From NCBI GenBank assembly GCA_017163975.1, contig JAFFSR010000136.1, forward strand, positions 13,203,501 to 13,267,500: DNA of 64,000 nt. The letters are read 5' to 3'. This document shows positions 14,837-26,500 of this stretch, piece after piece (the stretch's first letter is position 1; each line of letters starts with the position of its first letter). Below the pieces are notes generated by a model. It was not told the origin of the DNA. It made no database searches and saw only the letters and a list, made by a program, of their open reading frames with translations. Position numbers and translations under genes: made by a program. The stretch is from Anastatus disparis (taxonomy: Eukaryota; Arthropoda; Insecta; Hymenoptera; Eupelmidae).

Positions 14837-16265
14837 GGTGATCGGTCTTAGTTTGCCGATGTAAGTGTTGTTACGCTTTCTTTCTATCTCTCTCTCGCTC
14901 TCTTTAGGCGCGAGAGGCTAAACGTTAACATAAACTACTATATACCTTGGATTCCCATATAAACTTAACTTTATATCGGAGGAGAGGAGAGGAGAGGAGA
15001 GAGAGAGATATACAGAAAGAAAGAAAAGGTTTTTTTGTCAGTTGCACACGTCGAAGAGAGAGAAGTTGGAAAGAGAAGCAGAAAGAAGGGAAAAATAAAG
15101 CGTGCGGCCCGACCACGGCGATTCTTGTTTCCAGTCGTACAAGACAGCTGAGAGACTCGAAGAAGGTGCGTGTGTGGTGTCCAAAGTGGAAAAAGAGAGT
15201 AGCGTGAAGCGCGTACCACGCAGAACCCCTTTTCTATTATATAGTGCGGAATCTTAACCTTATTATTTTTCTTATTTTAATTTCGTTGTATATTCGGTTG
15301 GAAAAAAAAAAATTTTTCTTTTCTTCCTCTTTTTATTTTGCTTAGTTGTTGTATATTTTTGGGTTTTTTGCGGTGAAGGGATAGTTTAATGGCCAATCAA
15401 GTTTGTCGGGATATTTATCGGGGTCTGCTTTTTTGTTTAGTGTGTGTCTACCTTTGGTATTACATTCGTGTGTACGCAAGTGTTTGTTTTCCTATATTAT
15501 TAATTATTATTCTTCATTGTGTGGATGTACGTGACTTTTTTCATTTGGCTAATCGTTTTTTAATGTGCTTTGTTGATAGATTAACGAATCTCCAACGTTC
15601 GTTAATGTTTCTGATTTTTCAGTGATTTAAATTACTTGAAATCTCATGCTTAAGTGTTTCACTTAATTATTAATAATTAAATAACTCATTTGTACATATT
15701 AAAATTTCAAGTGATTAATATTATGGGATAGTTAAAAATTTGCTTCAATTTTTAAAAATTTAATTTTCACATTATATAAATTAAGAAGTCTTCTGCTACT
15801 CTCTAAGTTGTGCTAATAATATTTGTGATTAACCATATTAATATTTCGAGTGAACCTTAGTATATTTTTATTAAAAGTTCAAAACAGTGTTACACGAATG
15901 TGACCTAAAAATAAATCCTTTTATATTTTATACTACAAACTTTAAAAAAGTGAATTCACGTGTGACTAATAATTAACAGCAACAGAGAAAAAAAATCTTC
16001 TAAAACAGATTCTTTTAAAAATAAAACTAAAAAGTTCACGTACGTCATCATTTCACCTCTCCCCCATCATTATGTAAATATAGTATCACTAAAACCACTT
16101 AAATTCATCTATCCATCCTTAAATCAACCTTTTACTATTAGATTTAAAATAAAATTAAAAGAAAAAAAACCCATAAAATAAAAAGATAAAACGAAAACAC
16201 CATGATTTTTTGTATTTTGGGTCTTGTCGACAGATCAAACCTCGATCAAGTAAATCAAAATCAAA
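14837..16265 (+). other. Putative leader exon and leader intron of thrombospondin
   Basis: Likely 5' UTR from about 14834 to 15165, ending at a GTGCGT donor, then an AT-rich intron to the acceptor GTCGACAG ending at 16233. The remaining 32 bases lead into the ATG at 16266. Short frames here (14947-15219 on both strands, 15389-15625) fall in GA-rich or AT-rich sequence and have no protein-like composition. Confidence 0.4.
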
Positions 16266-19200
16266 ATGCGAGGCGTCGCGTCGTTACTTCTGGTCTTCGT
16301 GGCGCTCGTCACTATTTCTAGCACAAGCCTCGCGCCTGACAAGGGTAAGTTTACACTACCACGCTTTCCATACAATCTTCTTTTTCAAAAATACATATGT
16401 GCATATATACATGTATATTATATTTATGTGAGAGCTATATTCTAATTTTACGCATAAGTATACGCGGGTGTGCGTATGTGTGCGTGTGAGCGCGCTTTGC
16501 CTCGTTTCAACTAAAAAATCATAACACATCCGAAACTACAACGTATATAAGTGTATATATTACGTGAAAAATTTATGTGCCAGAGAGCCGTGTATAAGCG
16601 TTCTCTCCAGAGATTCACCGCTTTTAACGAGAATGAGAGAGATACATAACAAAACCAAGAATAGAATTCGAAAGTGTTATGTTTCGCGCCGAAACATGCG
16701 CGTGCGCTCTTATGATATTTAGTCTTGTTATTTTCTTTTTTTCTTCTTTTTTTTTCTTCTCTTTTTTTATCTTGTTCCGGTATAACGAGATATATAGAGT
16801 TTTAGACGTAGTTTACGAATATAGATATGGGCCAATGAAAGCTGTTACATTACCGTAAACACCAAAAAAAAGCCGTGACAAAATGCTTTTGCTTAAATAG
16901 AAGGTAATTGGTGGATATTAACACGATACTTTTAAAATACTAATAAAAAAAGAAGGAAAGGAGAAGTACAAGAGTGAATGAAGATTTGACGTAATTAGAC
17001 TTCAGTTTTGTAAAAAGTCGTTAATTGGCTGTAATTTTAATTGTTTTCAATTTAGTTAATTATTAGTGACGATTTAAATTAAATAAAGATAACTTTAATT
17101 AATCTAATCTAAGTTTAATAGATATAATTTGTCAAGCTTAAATTGAAATAAATATTCTTCTTTCATGAATTAAAATTCAAAAATATTAAATATTTTATTC
17201 AATTTTGTAAAATAGAAAAGAGTTATTTATGATTTATGTTCTATTTTAAATAATACATAATGCTATATATACAAAGTTTACATAAGCGATTTTATTCTAT
17301 TTGTACAACAAACAAATTTGAAAAATTTACTACTAATATATTTACATAATTAAATCCAGTTTTCATAACCAAACACAAAGCACGAAAAGCATTTAAAATC
17401 TTCCATTTGATCGATAAATCTTCTTAGTTCAATGAGATAAAAAATTTTCTCTGTATAATATTTTACGCATCACATGCTTATTTGTATGTATGTATATATA
17501 CAAACATATATATACGTCCTTCAAGATTATTTCTTACTGATCCTTTGATGCATTACAACTCGGAAACCCGTCCGGTGGCCTATACCTCTTGACAGTTAAA
17601 GAAAAACCCGGTAGTCTCACAAGGAATGTACGAGAAAGAGACGCCGCTAGGTCAATCAACTCTGACACCCCTTGGCTTAATGCCGAGATCATGTATGACT
17701 ATCCGCTTTACAATCTTCGTATTACCTAAATAACGATATTATGCATTTCATTAGGATACAAATTATTAAATTATTGGGAATCGATGAATTATGCTAAACA
17801 CTTATTGATTTTTATATTAGAGATGATGTTACGTCGTTAGAAGAATGTACATCTAAACATTATTTAATAAATGTGTTTGTTTAGTTTTTAATTTAAATTA
17901 AAATTTTTCACGTTATATCATTTAATAAGAACTTAACGTTTCATTTTTCATCTTGTTCATCTTTAACTTTTTAAAAAAAATTTGATTATGATTATAACTA
18001 TAAAATACGTAAATTTATTAAGTTTCAATGTTTATCATTATATGAATTTTAAAATAAGGGAAAAAAAAACTTTTCACACTTAAAATACAATGTTTTCAAA
18101 CACTATAATTAAATCAAAGTACGATTATGTAAATTTCCTATCGAACACATATGATGCAGTAATGAATTATTTAAACAGCTCGATATAGCATTGGCTTGCA
18201 TTATTCATCAACGCTAATATAATTTATTAATACTTTAGCAAACAAAATTAGGTTAAATCTTGAAAAAGAAGAAAAAAAAAGAAAATAACAAATTTCGATT
18301 ACAACTTTTTATAAGGAAAATAACTGGTGTAACTTTAACAAAGCGCGAAACTAAGCAATTAATCGATCGGAGAAAAATGCGTTGTACGCATTTAGTCTTT
18401 TCTCTTTCTACCGTCTCAATTGCTCTAAATTACTGTCTATCGCGTCTTAATTCAATTTATACGAATAGCATCGATGGAAAGCCATCTCCTTTTCTGTCTG
18501 TACGACACCGACTTGACAATTACTAAAATGACTGTCAATCAATTTAAAAACAAATGACATTTCAGACAAAAAAAATCTCTTAATTTCGACTGTCTGACGT
18601 AGCACGATTGTTACTACTTCGCTCCTTAAAGAGTAAATGTATGCGAATTTTTTTTTTTTTTTTTTTTTTCAAGTTTTAATATTAAGAGCATGAATATTTA
18701 TGTTGAATATATAATAATTTCTGATGGAAAAATTAAGAATAAATCGTTGTTTAATGGGGTGAATAATATAAAAAAATATAGATCTTTAATAAAATATTTT
18801 TAAATCACTTCTTCTGCAACTTCATAATTCATCTTTATCTTTAAAAGCTTAAGCTCAGCTTCTCGCTAAAAAGTGTTACTGTATACAAATTCTGATAACT
18901 AAAAGAATGACTTTCATAGGAGCACTATACGGAACGATCGTTGAAACAAACCAGTTGCATAATGAAGAACATCAAAAAACAGAAGTAGAAAACAAATTGG
19001 AAAATGAAGAGCATCCAAAAAATGAAAAAGAACTCGTACAAAATAAATTGAAAAGTGAAGAGGATCTAAAAATAGAAGAGGGTGAAACAATCAAAAACAA
19101 GAAGTTAAAACAAGAAGACAAAAACAAGTCAAAAAATGAAGAAAATCAAAAAATAAAAGAGAACGGAAAAGTAAAAAATAAGTTGAAAAATGTAGAACAT

Positions 19201-22200
19201 TCAAAAACAGAAAAGAAAGCAGTAGATCATAAGCCGAAAAATGAAGAATATCAAAAAATTGTAAAGATTGGAACAGTTGAAAACAAATTGAAAAATGAAG
19301 AGCATGAAAAAACAGAAGAGAAAAAAGCAACAGAAAATAAGATGAAAATTGAAGAATATCAAAAAATTGAAGAGTCCAAAGTAAGAAACAAGTCAAACAG
19401 TGAAGAACATAAAAAAACAGAAGAAAAAGGTATAGTAGAAAAGAAGTTGAAGGATGAAGAACATAAAAAAATAACAGAAAATGGAATAATAAGATATTGG
19501 TTAAAAACAAAAGAAATAATGGAAAGAAAAAAAATGATGAGACAAAAAATGTTCATTTATAGAAACATTAAAGAAAAATTTGAAAACAAGAAAGATAAAG
19601 CAGAAGTAAAGAATGAATTAAAATGTGAAGAAAGTCAAAAAATAGAAGCGAATAAAGTAGTAGGTAATGAGTTGAAAAGTGCAGAGCATCAAAAAACAGA
19701 AGAGAAAGAAATTGTTGGAAATAAGTTGAAAAGTGAAACACATAAAAAAACAGAAGGAATAGTAGTAGTAGAAAACAAATTGAAAATTAAAGAACTTAAA
19801 ACAGAAGAGAATGGAATAGATGGTAACACGTCGAAAAATGAAGAACATCGAAAAACAGAAGAAAAAGAAGTATTAGGTAACAAGTCGAAAAATGAAGAGC
19901 ATCAAAAAATAGAAGAAAAAGGAGTTATACAAAACAAGTCAAAAAGTGAAGAGCATAAAACAGAAGAAACAGTAATGATAGAAAACAACTTGAAAATTGA
20001 AGAACAATTGAAGAATGGTGAAGTAGAAAGCAAGTTTAAAAATGAAGAGCATACAAAAAAAGAGAAAGAATTCGTACAAAATAATTTGAAAAGTGAAGAA
20101 CATAAAAAAACTGAAGAGAGTGGAATAGTTGGAAATGAGACAAAAAATGAAGAACATCAAAAAATAGAAGAGAAAAAAGTAGTAGGAAATAAGTTGAAAA
20201 ATAAAAAGCATCAAAAAACAGAAGCAATTGGAGTTGTAAAAAATAAATTAAAAAATAAAGAACATAAAAAAACAACAAAAAACAAAATAATAGAAAACTT
20301 GTCAAAAACAGAAAAAATGATGAAAAGAAAGAAAATATCGAGACATACAATTTTCAAATATAGAAACTTTAAAGATTTATTCAAAAACAAGAAAGATACC
20401 TGCAAAGCAGAAACGACAGACAAGAATACAAGTACTCAAGAAAAAATTAATCCACATACTCATATTAAACCGACCAAGAGGGAAATAAAAAAATTTAAAA
20501 GAAAAAATATGCGCTCACAAGCAAGAAAAAAAAACTAATTCAAAGACCAAAAAATAATATAACTTCAAAATCGAAGCAGTATTTTAATGGCATTAATGAA
20601 AAGTGAAGCAATAGTACAAAAATTAAATAACATTTACAGAAAACAAAAAAATGCAGAATCATCGCCAATGCACAAAACCAAAAGATTGAAAATAACATTA
20701 TATAATAGAGTTGAAAATAATTCAAATATACTGTGAAAAAAAACATTAATAGATGAAGAGATAGGAAAAAATAAAATACGCTATAATAGAAAAAGAAATC
20801 AAAAAATATATGATAAATAAACAAGATTCAAAATTAAAAGCTACAGAATAGGAAGTCGATAGGAAGACATAAAGAATTATTATTTATGTGACCAAGACAA
20901 TGAAACTGCAGATGCTGTACAATATATCAAAGCACAAAAATAGATGAACAAACAAAAATAGATATATCGATAGGAGTTGTATATGGAACAAAATAGATGG
21001 GAAGTGCGCAACGAAGAAGAAAATAAAAGAGTGAAAGTGGAATGAAGTGCATGGAAATAAAATGACATAGATCAAATAGGACAAAGGTCAAAGTGTAGAA
21101 TGAAATGTTGTTAATAAATGTTACTTTAGCAAAGTTTTTTAAAGGATTTGTTAAACCGTTTACTAATTATATTAATTTATGTACGTAACACTGTATATCA
21201 CAAGAAATTTTTTTATTATTCTTAATAAAGAACAAATGAAAAGAATTTAATTGTTCATAATTTATTTAATGAAACATAACAAAATTATTAATCTTATGAA
21301 ATATCTTATTTTTTATTTGGGTAATTTAAACATTTTGAAGTAGAATAAAATGATTATTTAAATTCTTTAAAAGTATGATAAAATGTCAAATATTATTCAC
21401 CCCATTTGACAGCTGCGTAATACAAATTAGAAAATTTTAGTGAATATTACAAAACTTGCTAAAGATAAAACCATTTAAAATAGTTAAAAAAATACTGATT
21501 TTTAAAATTTTTTTCTTTAAAGGTTTAGCTAGAAGTCTAGAACGTGCGTCAAGGGAAGATAAATTTGTTATACAAGTGAAATCTAGTAAAAAGCCAAAAA
21601 ATGGAATCGAAACGTTTTTAGCAGCCGAATATACCAATACCAAATCTAAATTTGTTCTGATGATTGACAGGCGTTCAAAACGAGGTAGGTGGAATATTAA
21701 AATATATATTTACTATGAATTTGTTTTATGAATTGAATTAATATTAACAATATTTTATCATTCAAAAGATTCATAAATATTTTAAATTAATTTATTCAAT
21801 TTCAAAATGCAAATTTTATTTTTATTTTCTTTAATAAATTTTTTATCTTTAATGAATTGAATAATTATTTCTATAAATAAATCTGTGTTGTTCTTAAAAA
21901 AGTACTGTGACGTCAATAAAATTAACGCTTTAATATAAAGTGTATTTACTTATAAAAAAAACCTTCAGAATTTATGAATTCTCCCCTCAGTTAAACAATA
22001 TTTAAAGAATCTTTATAAATTTATCTTTCTTTACAAATCATTCTTCAAATTGTTATTCCAACAACATTAATATAAGTTCTTTTTTCACCTTATTATTTTA
22101 GTGATTCTGGAGACAATAGATGATAACCAACCACGGCGTATGCACATAATAGCCGACGGTCTACACATAAGCGAACCATTCAAAAGTTTAATATTCGTTG

Positions 22201-23528
22201 TAAATCAACGGCCAATACCACCTAAAATTGAAGTCTACGTTGATTGCATACGTCAAGGCGAGATAGAGATAAAAAAGAGCCTAAGACAAATGGCAGAAAA
22301 TGCTGCAGGTTGGCCCCTCGAAGTGGTAAGATTGATATCTTTAACACGTGTATTTTTCTTGAGCTCGCATATTTTTTTTTCTTTTTCATACTTTTTTCTT
22401 TGCTAATTTATGTATTTAGAGTCCCTTAAGCATTATTCAGAGGGAGGGAAAAAACAAATGAGGGACATATTTCCGAGTAGTTTAAGAAAGCATTTATTAA
22501 ACCTTTTGTTAGAATTTCATGACAAAGTTAAGGTCAATTGATGGACTTGATGACAAATATCATTGTCACTTGTCAAGGGGAAGAAGGTGTATTTATTGGC
22601 AGTTTATGCAAGAATACTTTAGATCGAAACTTTTTATAGAGATCATTAATTTTATTAAATTTATATGCATTAGTAAAAAAAATTAGGATTTCAATTAATA
22701 AAATGAATTTCCCTTGATTATTTTTGGTACAAAATAAATATACAACATATAATTAATTTTAAATCAAAATAATTTATAAACATTAAAAATTTCAAAAGAA
22801 ATTGCAAGAAACCCAAATTATTAATAAACGAGGAAAAATGAAATGTTTACTCTAGATTTCACAAGTGCATTAAAAAAAAGTTGAAAGAGAAAGTTTAAAA
22901 AACTAAACGAAGTGTGAGAAAAAACTGACATCTCTTTTATCCTAATTCTGTCAAAAATTAACTAGTTCACGTAAAAATAGCCCGAAAACTTTTTAACGTT
23001 AACACATCTTTTACGTAAGAAATGAAAGAAAAAAAAAGAAGCAAAACGTTGAAGAATCCATAAAAGCAAACATCCTCTCGATTTCCACGAATGTGCATCA
23101 GCTGGTGCATTGCAAACTATCTTGTATGTATACATACGTATGTACGCGTGTGTTAAAAGGCTTGATGATTCGTAATACTATCAGACCCGAAGTAGGTATA
23201 AAAATTCTTAACTACTTACATTTCTTCTTTTTTTTTGCCTTAATCGAAGATGTTGAAAAATTTCCGACAGGCATTGCAAAAAGTAAAACACATAAATAAA
23301 ACGATGACTTTCAAAGTAGCCAACGCATAAGGGCAAATACAAACACGCATATATATTCACAATATTATCATTCTTACCAATCAGTAAATACATTATTATA
23401 TAGTATATTTCATCATTCATATATTGTGAATGTTATACTTGCCACGTTCCTATTATTCTCTTTTTTTTATTTTCAACGAGGCGCCGTATGGAGCAGTAGT
23501 TTAAAAGCAAAAAAAGAAGAGAGAAAAA

Positions 23529-23564
<36 letters not shown>

Positions 23565-26500
23565 AACATCTAAAGAGAGTGACTTTAAAGTCCGTGGGAC
23601 GAGGTCTCACCAAATATGGGTGCGAGCACGCGACTTCAACTCTAACTTGCCCAACTCTTTCTCTCGTTTTATAAAACTTATATACTCTTTCAAGTTGCAT
23701 AGACCATGACCGGTATTGAGTACTCATACATATATCTATACACTCCTTTGTTGTTTGTATTATATGAACATGAACTATATTTCTTTTTCTTTCCTTTTCA
23801 TTTTAAAATGATACCGAGACTGTTACGGCTTTTTATTGGGCCGTTGAGTTTTAATGTACTAAGTGATTCTACGCTCTTTTATAACTATTATTTTAATGTC
23901 TGCGTGCATCGTGTTTTCCTTTACCTTCTTTTCTTTCGCTGATCTTTTTTTTCTTCTTTTTCTGTATACTTGTCATGGACGCAAACGGCAATGATCGTTA
24001 ATCGGTAAGAGAACGGGGCAAATCGAAAGTACACGTGTTCTCTCGGTATTTTTATGTATGTTATATCTATAACGCGAATATGCGTATACATACTGTTTTT
24101 ATGGCTTTTCTTTTATTTTTTTCTCTCTTTATTGACTTCTCGGTGTTTTCAACTAAATTTAAATAGCATTTGAATACACCAAGTTTTTTGGTATTTTAAA
24201 AATAATTTTTAAATGATTATTTATTTTTAAAAAATAATTACAAATTATTTTTGTCAAATTTATTCGAAATTTGTATCTTATTTTAATTAATTAATTTTTT
24301 TCAACGAATTTAAACAAGCTTCAAATATTTAAAAGTAAAAAATTAATTAAAAGAAGTGATTTGAGAGGAATTGAATCAATTTTTTATTTTATTTTATTTA
24401 ACGTCACTGTATTTATTCTAGTAGCATTGTTATGCTAATTAGTGACGGAGGTCGTAAGTGTGTTTGTGAACAAAGCATATGTAACGTACAGTAATGCTTG
24501 TATCAATCAACCGCCGAGAGCGGGATTCGAACTCGGGTTCTCGAGATTATGAATCCATTGCTATACCGACTGAGCCACTGACGACCTTACCTATATATTT
24601 ACCTACACTGAGAGAAATCCTATAATAAATATAACTATAGATTGTATTCAAAATTACTATATTATATAGTACGAGTGGGACATTTCTGCATTATAACAAA
24701 TTTTACTATATTACATAGTAAAATTTATGAAAACAGATATGTAGAAAAAAATTTATTTTTTTTTTTTTTGTACCCGAAATTTGACATTGAAATTTTTAAA
24801 TTCATTTAATTTTAGATTTATTTATTAATTTTAATTATATCAATTTTAAAAATAAATTACCTAAGAAAAAAACGGACCTGAAGTGGAGTCGAACCCGGGA
24901 CGTCGAGACTGGAAAGCGTGAACGTTACTTTTTTTTTTTTTTAAATTATTTATTGAGAACATTTTTTTTTTTTACATTGTTTTGTATGCGCAGATACATT
25001 TCATCTTAAACAAATAACCAAAAAAAGATACAAAGGTGACTTACAATACATTATGAATTGTTTTGTGAATCGCATTGCCTAAATTGATTAGGTCTCGTGG
25101 ATTTAAAGTGATTGATGTTAGTTTTTATTAATTGAAAGTAAATCAGCCTAATCTTTCAAGACATTTTAGGCAACTTTGACAAAAATATATATCTGTAAAA
25201 AAAATAAACCAGAGTTTCTATGACTTAAGGAGATAAAAAAAAAATATATAATACAAAAATGTTATGCTTTAAGCTTTGGCTGGTAATTTACCTATGGATA
25301 ACTTAAGACTAAGAGTTGAGGATACATAACTCCTTGCGCTATTTACAATATTTACATGTTTGGTGTGCGACGAGTTACATGGTTTTCACACCAAAGAGAT
25401 ATATAAAAAAAAATAATATTATTACATATCGTAGTTTACAAAAGTGTTACAGTAAGTGATGAGATAAGTATTTAAAAGATTACTTTACATTTATTGTTTT
25501 TTATGTTTTTAATGTTTATTTTTTCTTTCTCGATCTTTTTCTGATTTCTTCATTTTTTTCCTGGTTGGCGATCCACCAATACTTGGCTGAGTTAATGCGG
25601 GCGGCTCCTTCACGATCTCTGTTAGGTACTACAGTTGAGTATTTGAGTGGCGGGTTACTATTGGGTCCGAAAAGGATTTTTTTATTATTTCTATGTCGAG
25701 GAATGTGATAAATTATCGGAATACCTTTGGGGTTTTGGATCAGTTGCTGGGAATCGAGTACTAAGAAGGTTTCGGGAGGCATATACCCGGATAGTTTACA
25801 TTTTGTTGCGTAATTTACATCTAAATCTATTAGTTTAGCGATTAGGTGATTGTTACTTTGGCTTGCTCTTAGCGTGAACGTTACCGACTGCGCCATTACG
25901 ACATGTTACTTATAAAATTTCGAATCGTCTACATATGTTACCCAACTATACTTTCAATTTGGTAGAAAATTTTGAGGTTAGAAATAAATTTACAGATCAT
26001 CGACTCGACATTACTATTTGAAATAGTAAAATTTATTATATTCATAATAAAATTTATTATATGCATAATGAAATTTATTATATGCATAATAAAATTTATT
26101 ATTTTTATAGCATTAATTCCAACATAAGATATGAAATATTTTTACTCTGTCATAACAAATTTTACTATAGCATAATTTTTACTATGTAATATAACAATTT
26201 TTCTAATAAGATATAGTTTCATTTCTTAAACGATTGTTGCCAACCTTATCAAATTTATAGTAATATTTGTTATAAATGTAATAAAAATCGTTATAATGCA
26301 GAAATGTCCCAGCTCTCCTATAAAATATAGTAATTTTTATTACTATCTATAACTAAAGTTATAATCTATTTTTCTCAGTGTATATAATTTTAAAAGTTTT
26401 AAAGAATTGATTTATTCCGTGGGAAATAATATCAAATAAAATTATTATTCAAAATTTATAAAAAGTATAATGTTAATAATAATAATAATAATAATACGAT

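Larger units (their letters stand above)
18748..21411. mobile_element. Possible TIR-bounded element carrying the Lys/Glu-rich ORF
   Basis: The 17-mer AATGGGGTGAATAATAT at 18753-18769 reappears as an exact reverse complement at 21390-21406. Five outer bases on each side (18748-18752, 21407-21411) match with two differences. The pair brackets the ORF 18907-20538 and an A-rich downstream stretch. No target-site duplication or transposase is visible, so this is an inference from the inverted repeat alone. Confidence 0.4.
24881..25905 (-). mobile_element. tRNA-like (second SINE family?) sequence split by an insertion
   Basis: Read on the minus strand and ignoring the insertion at 24929-25870, this gives an A box (TGGCGCAGTCGG), a B box (GGGTTCGACTCC) and a T run terminator. 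It differs from the other SINE family here. The acceptor arms do not pair, so it is not an intact tRNA gene. Confidence 0.5.
24604..26382. mobile_element. Long-TIR DNA element (non-autonomous), with nested insertions
   Basis: Starts TACACTGAGAGAAAT and ends with its inverse TTTTTCTCAGTGTA. The inverted similarity extends over 100 bases inward and includes an exact 21-bp inverted match (24677-24697 with 26290-26310, GGGACATTTCTGCATTATAA). Both ends abut TA, consistent with a TA target. A ~20-bp AT-rich unit is tandemly repeated at about 26030-26105. No transposase frame is present. The interior contains a tRNA-like sequence and a retro-insertion, listed separately. Confidence 0.7.

Noticed and set aside
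19091..20423. Minus-strand frames of 64-139 codons rich in Phe/Leu opposite the Lys/Glu ORF
   Set aside because: They are antisense reflections of Lys/Glu/Asn codons (AAA, GAA read backwards), not separate proteins.
23473..23727. Minus-strand frame with a Ser/Leu run
   Set aside because: Generated by the GA dinucleotide repeat.
25647..25838. Plus-strand 63-codon frame in the retro-insertion
   Set aside because: Antisense to the insert, whose orientation is set by its poly(A) tail and poly(A) signal on the minus strand.
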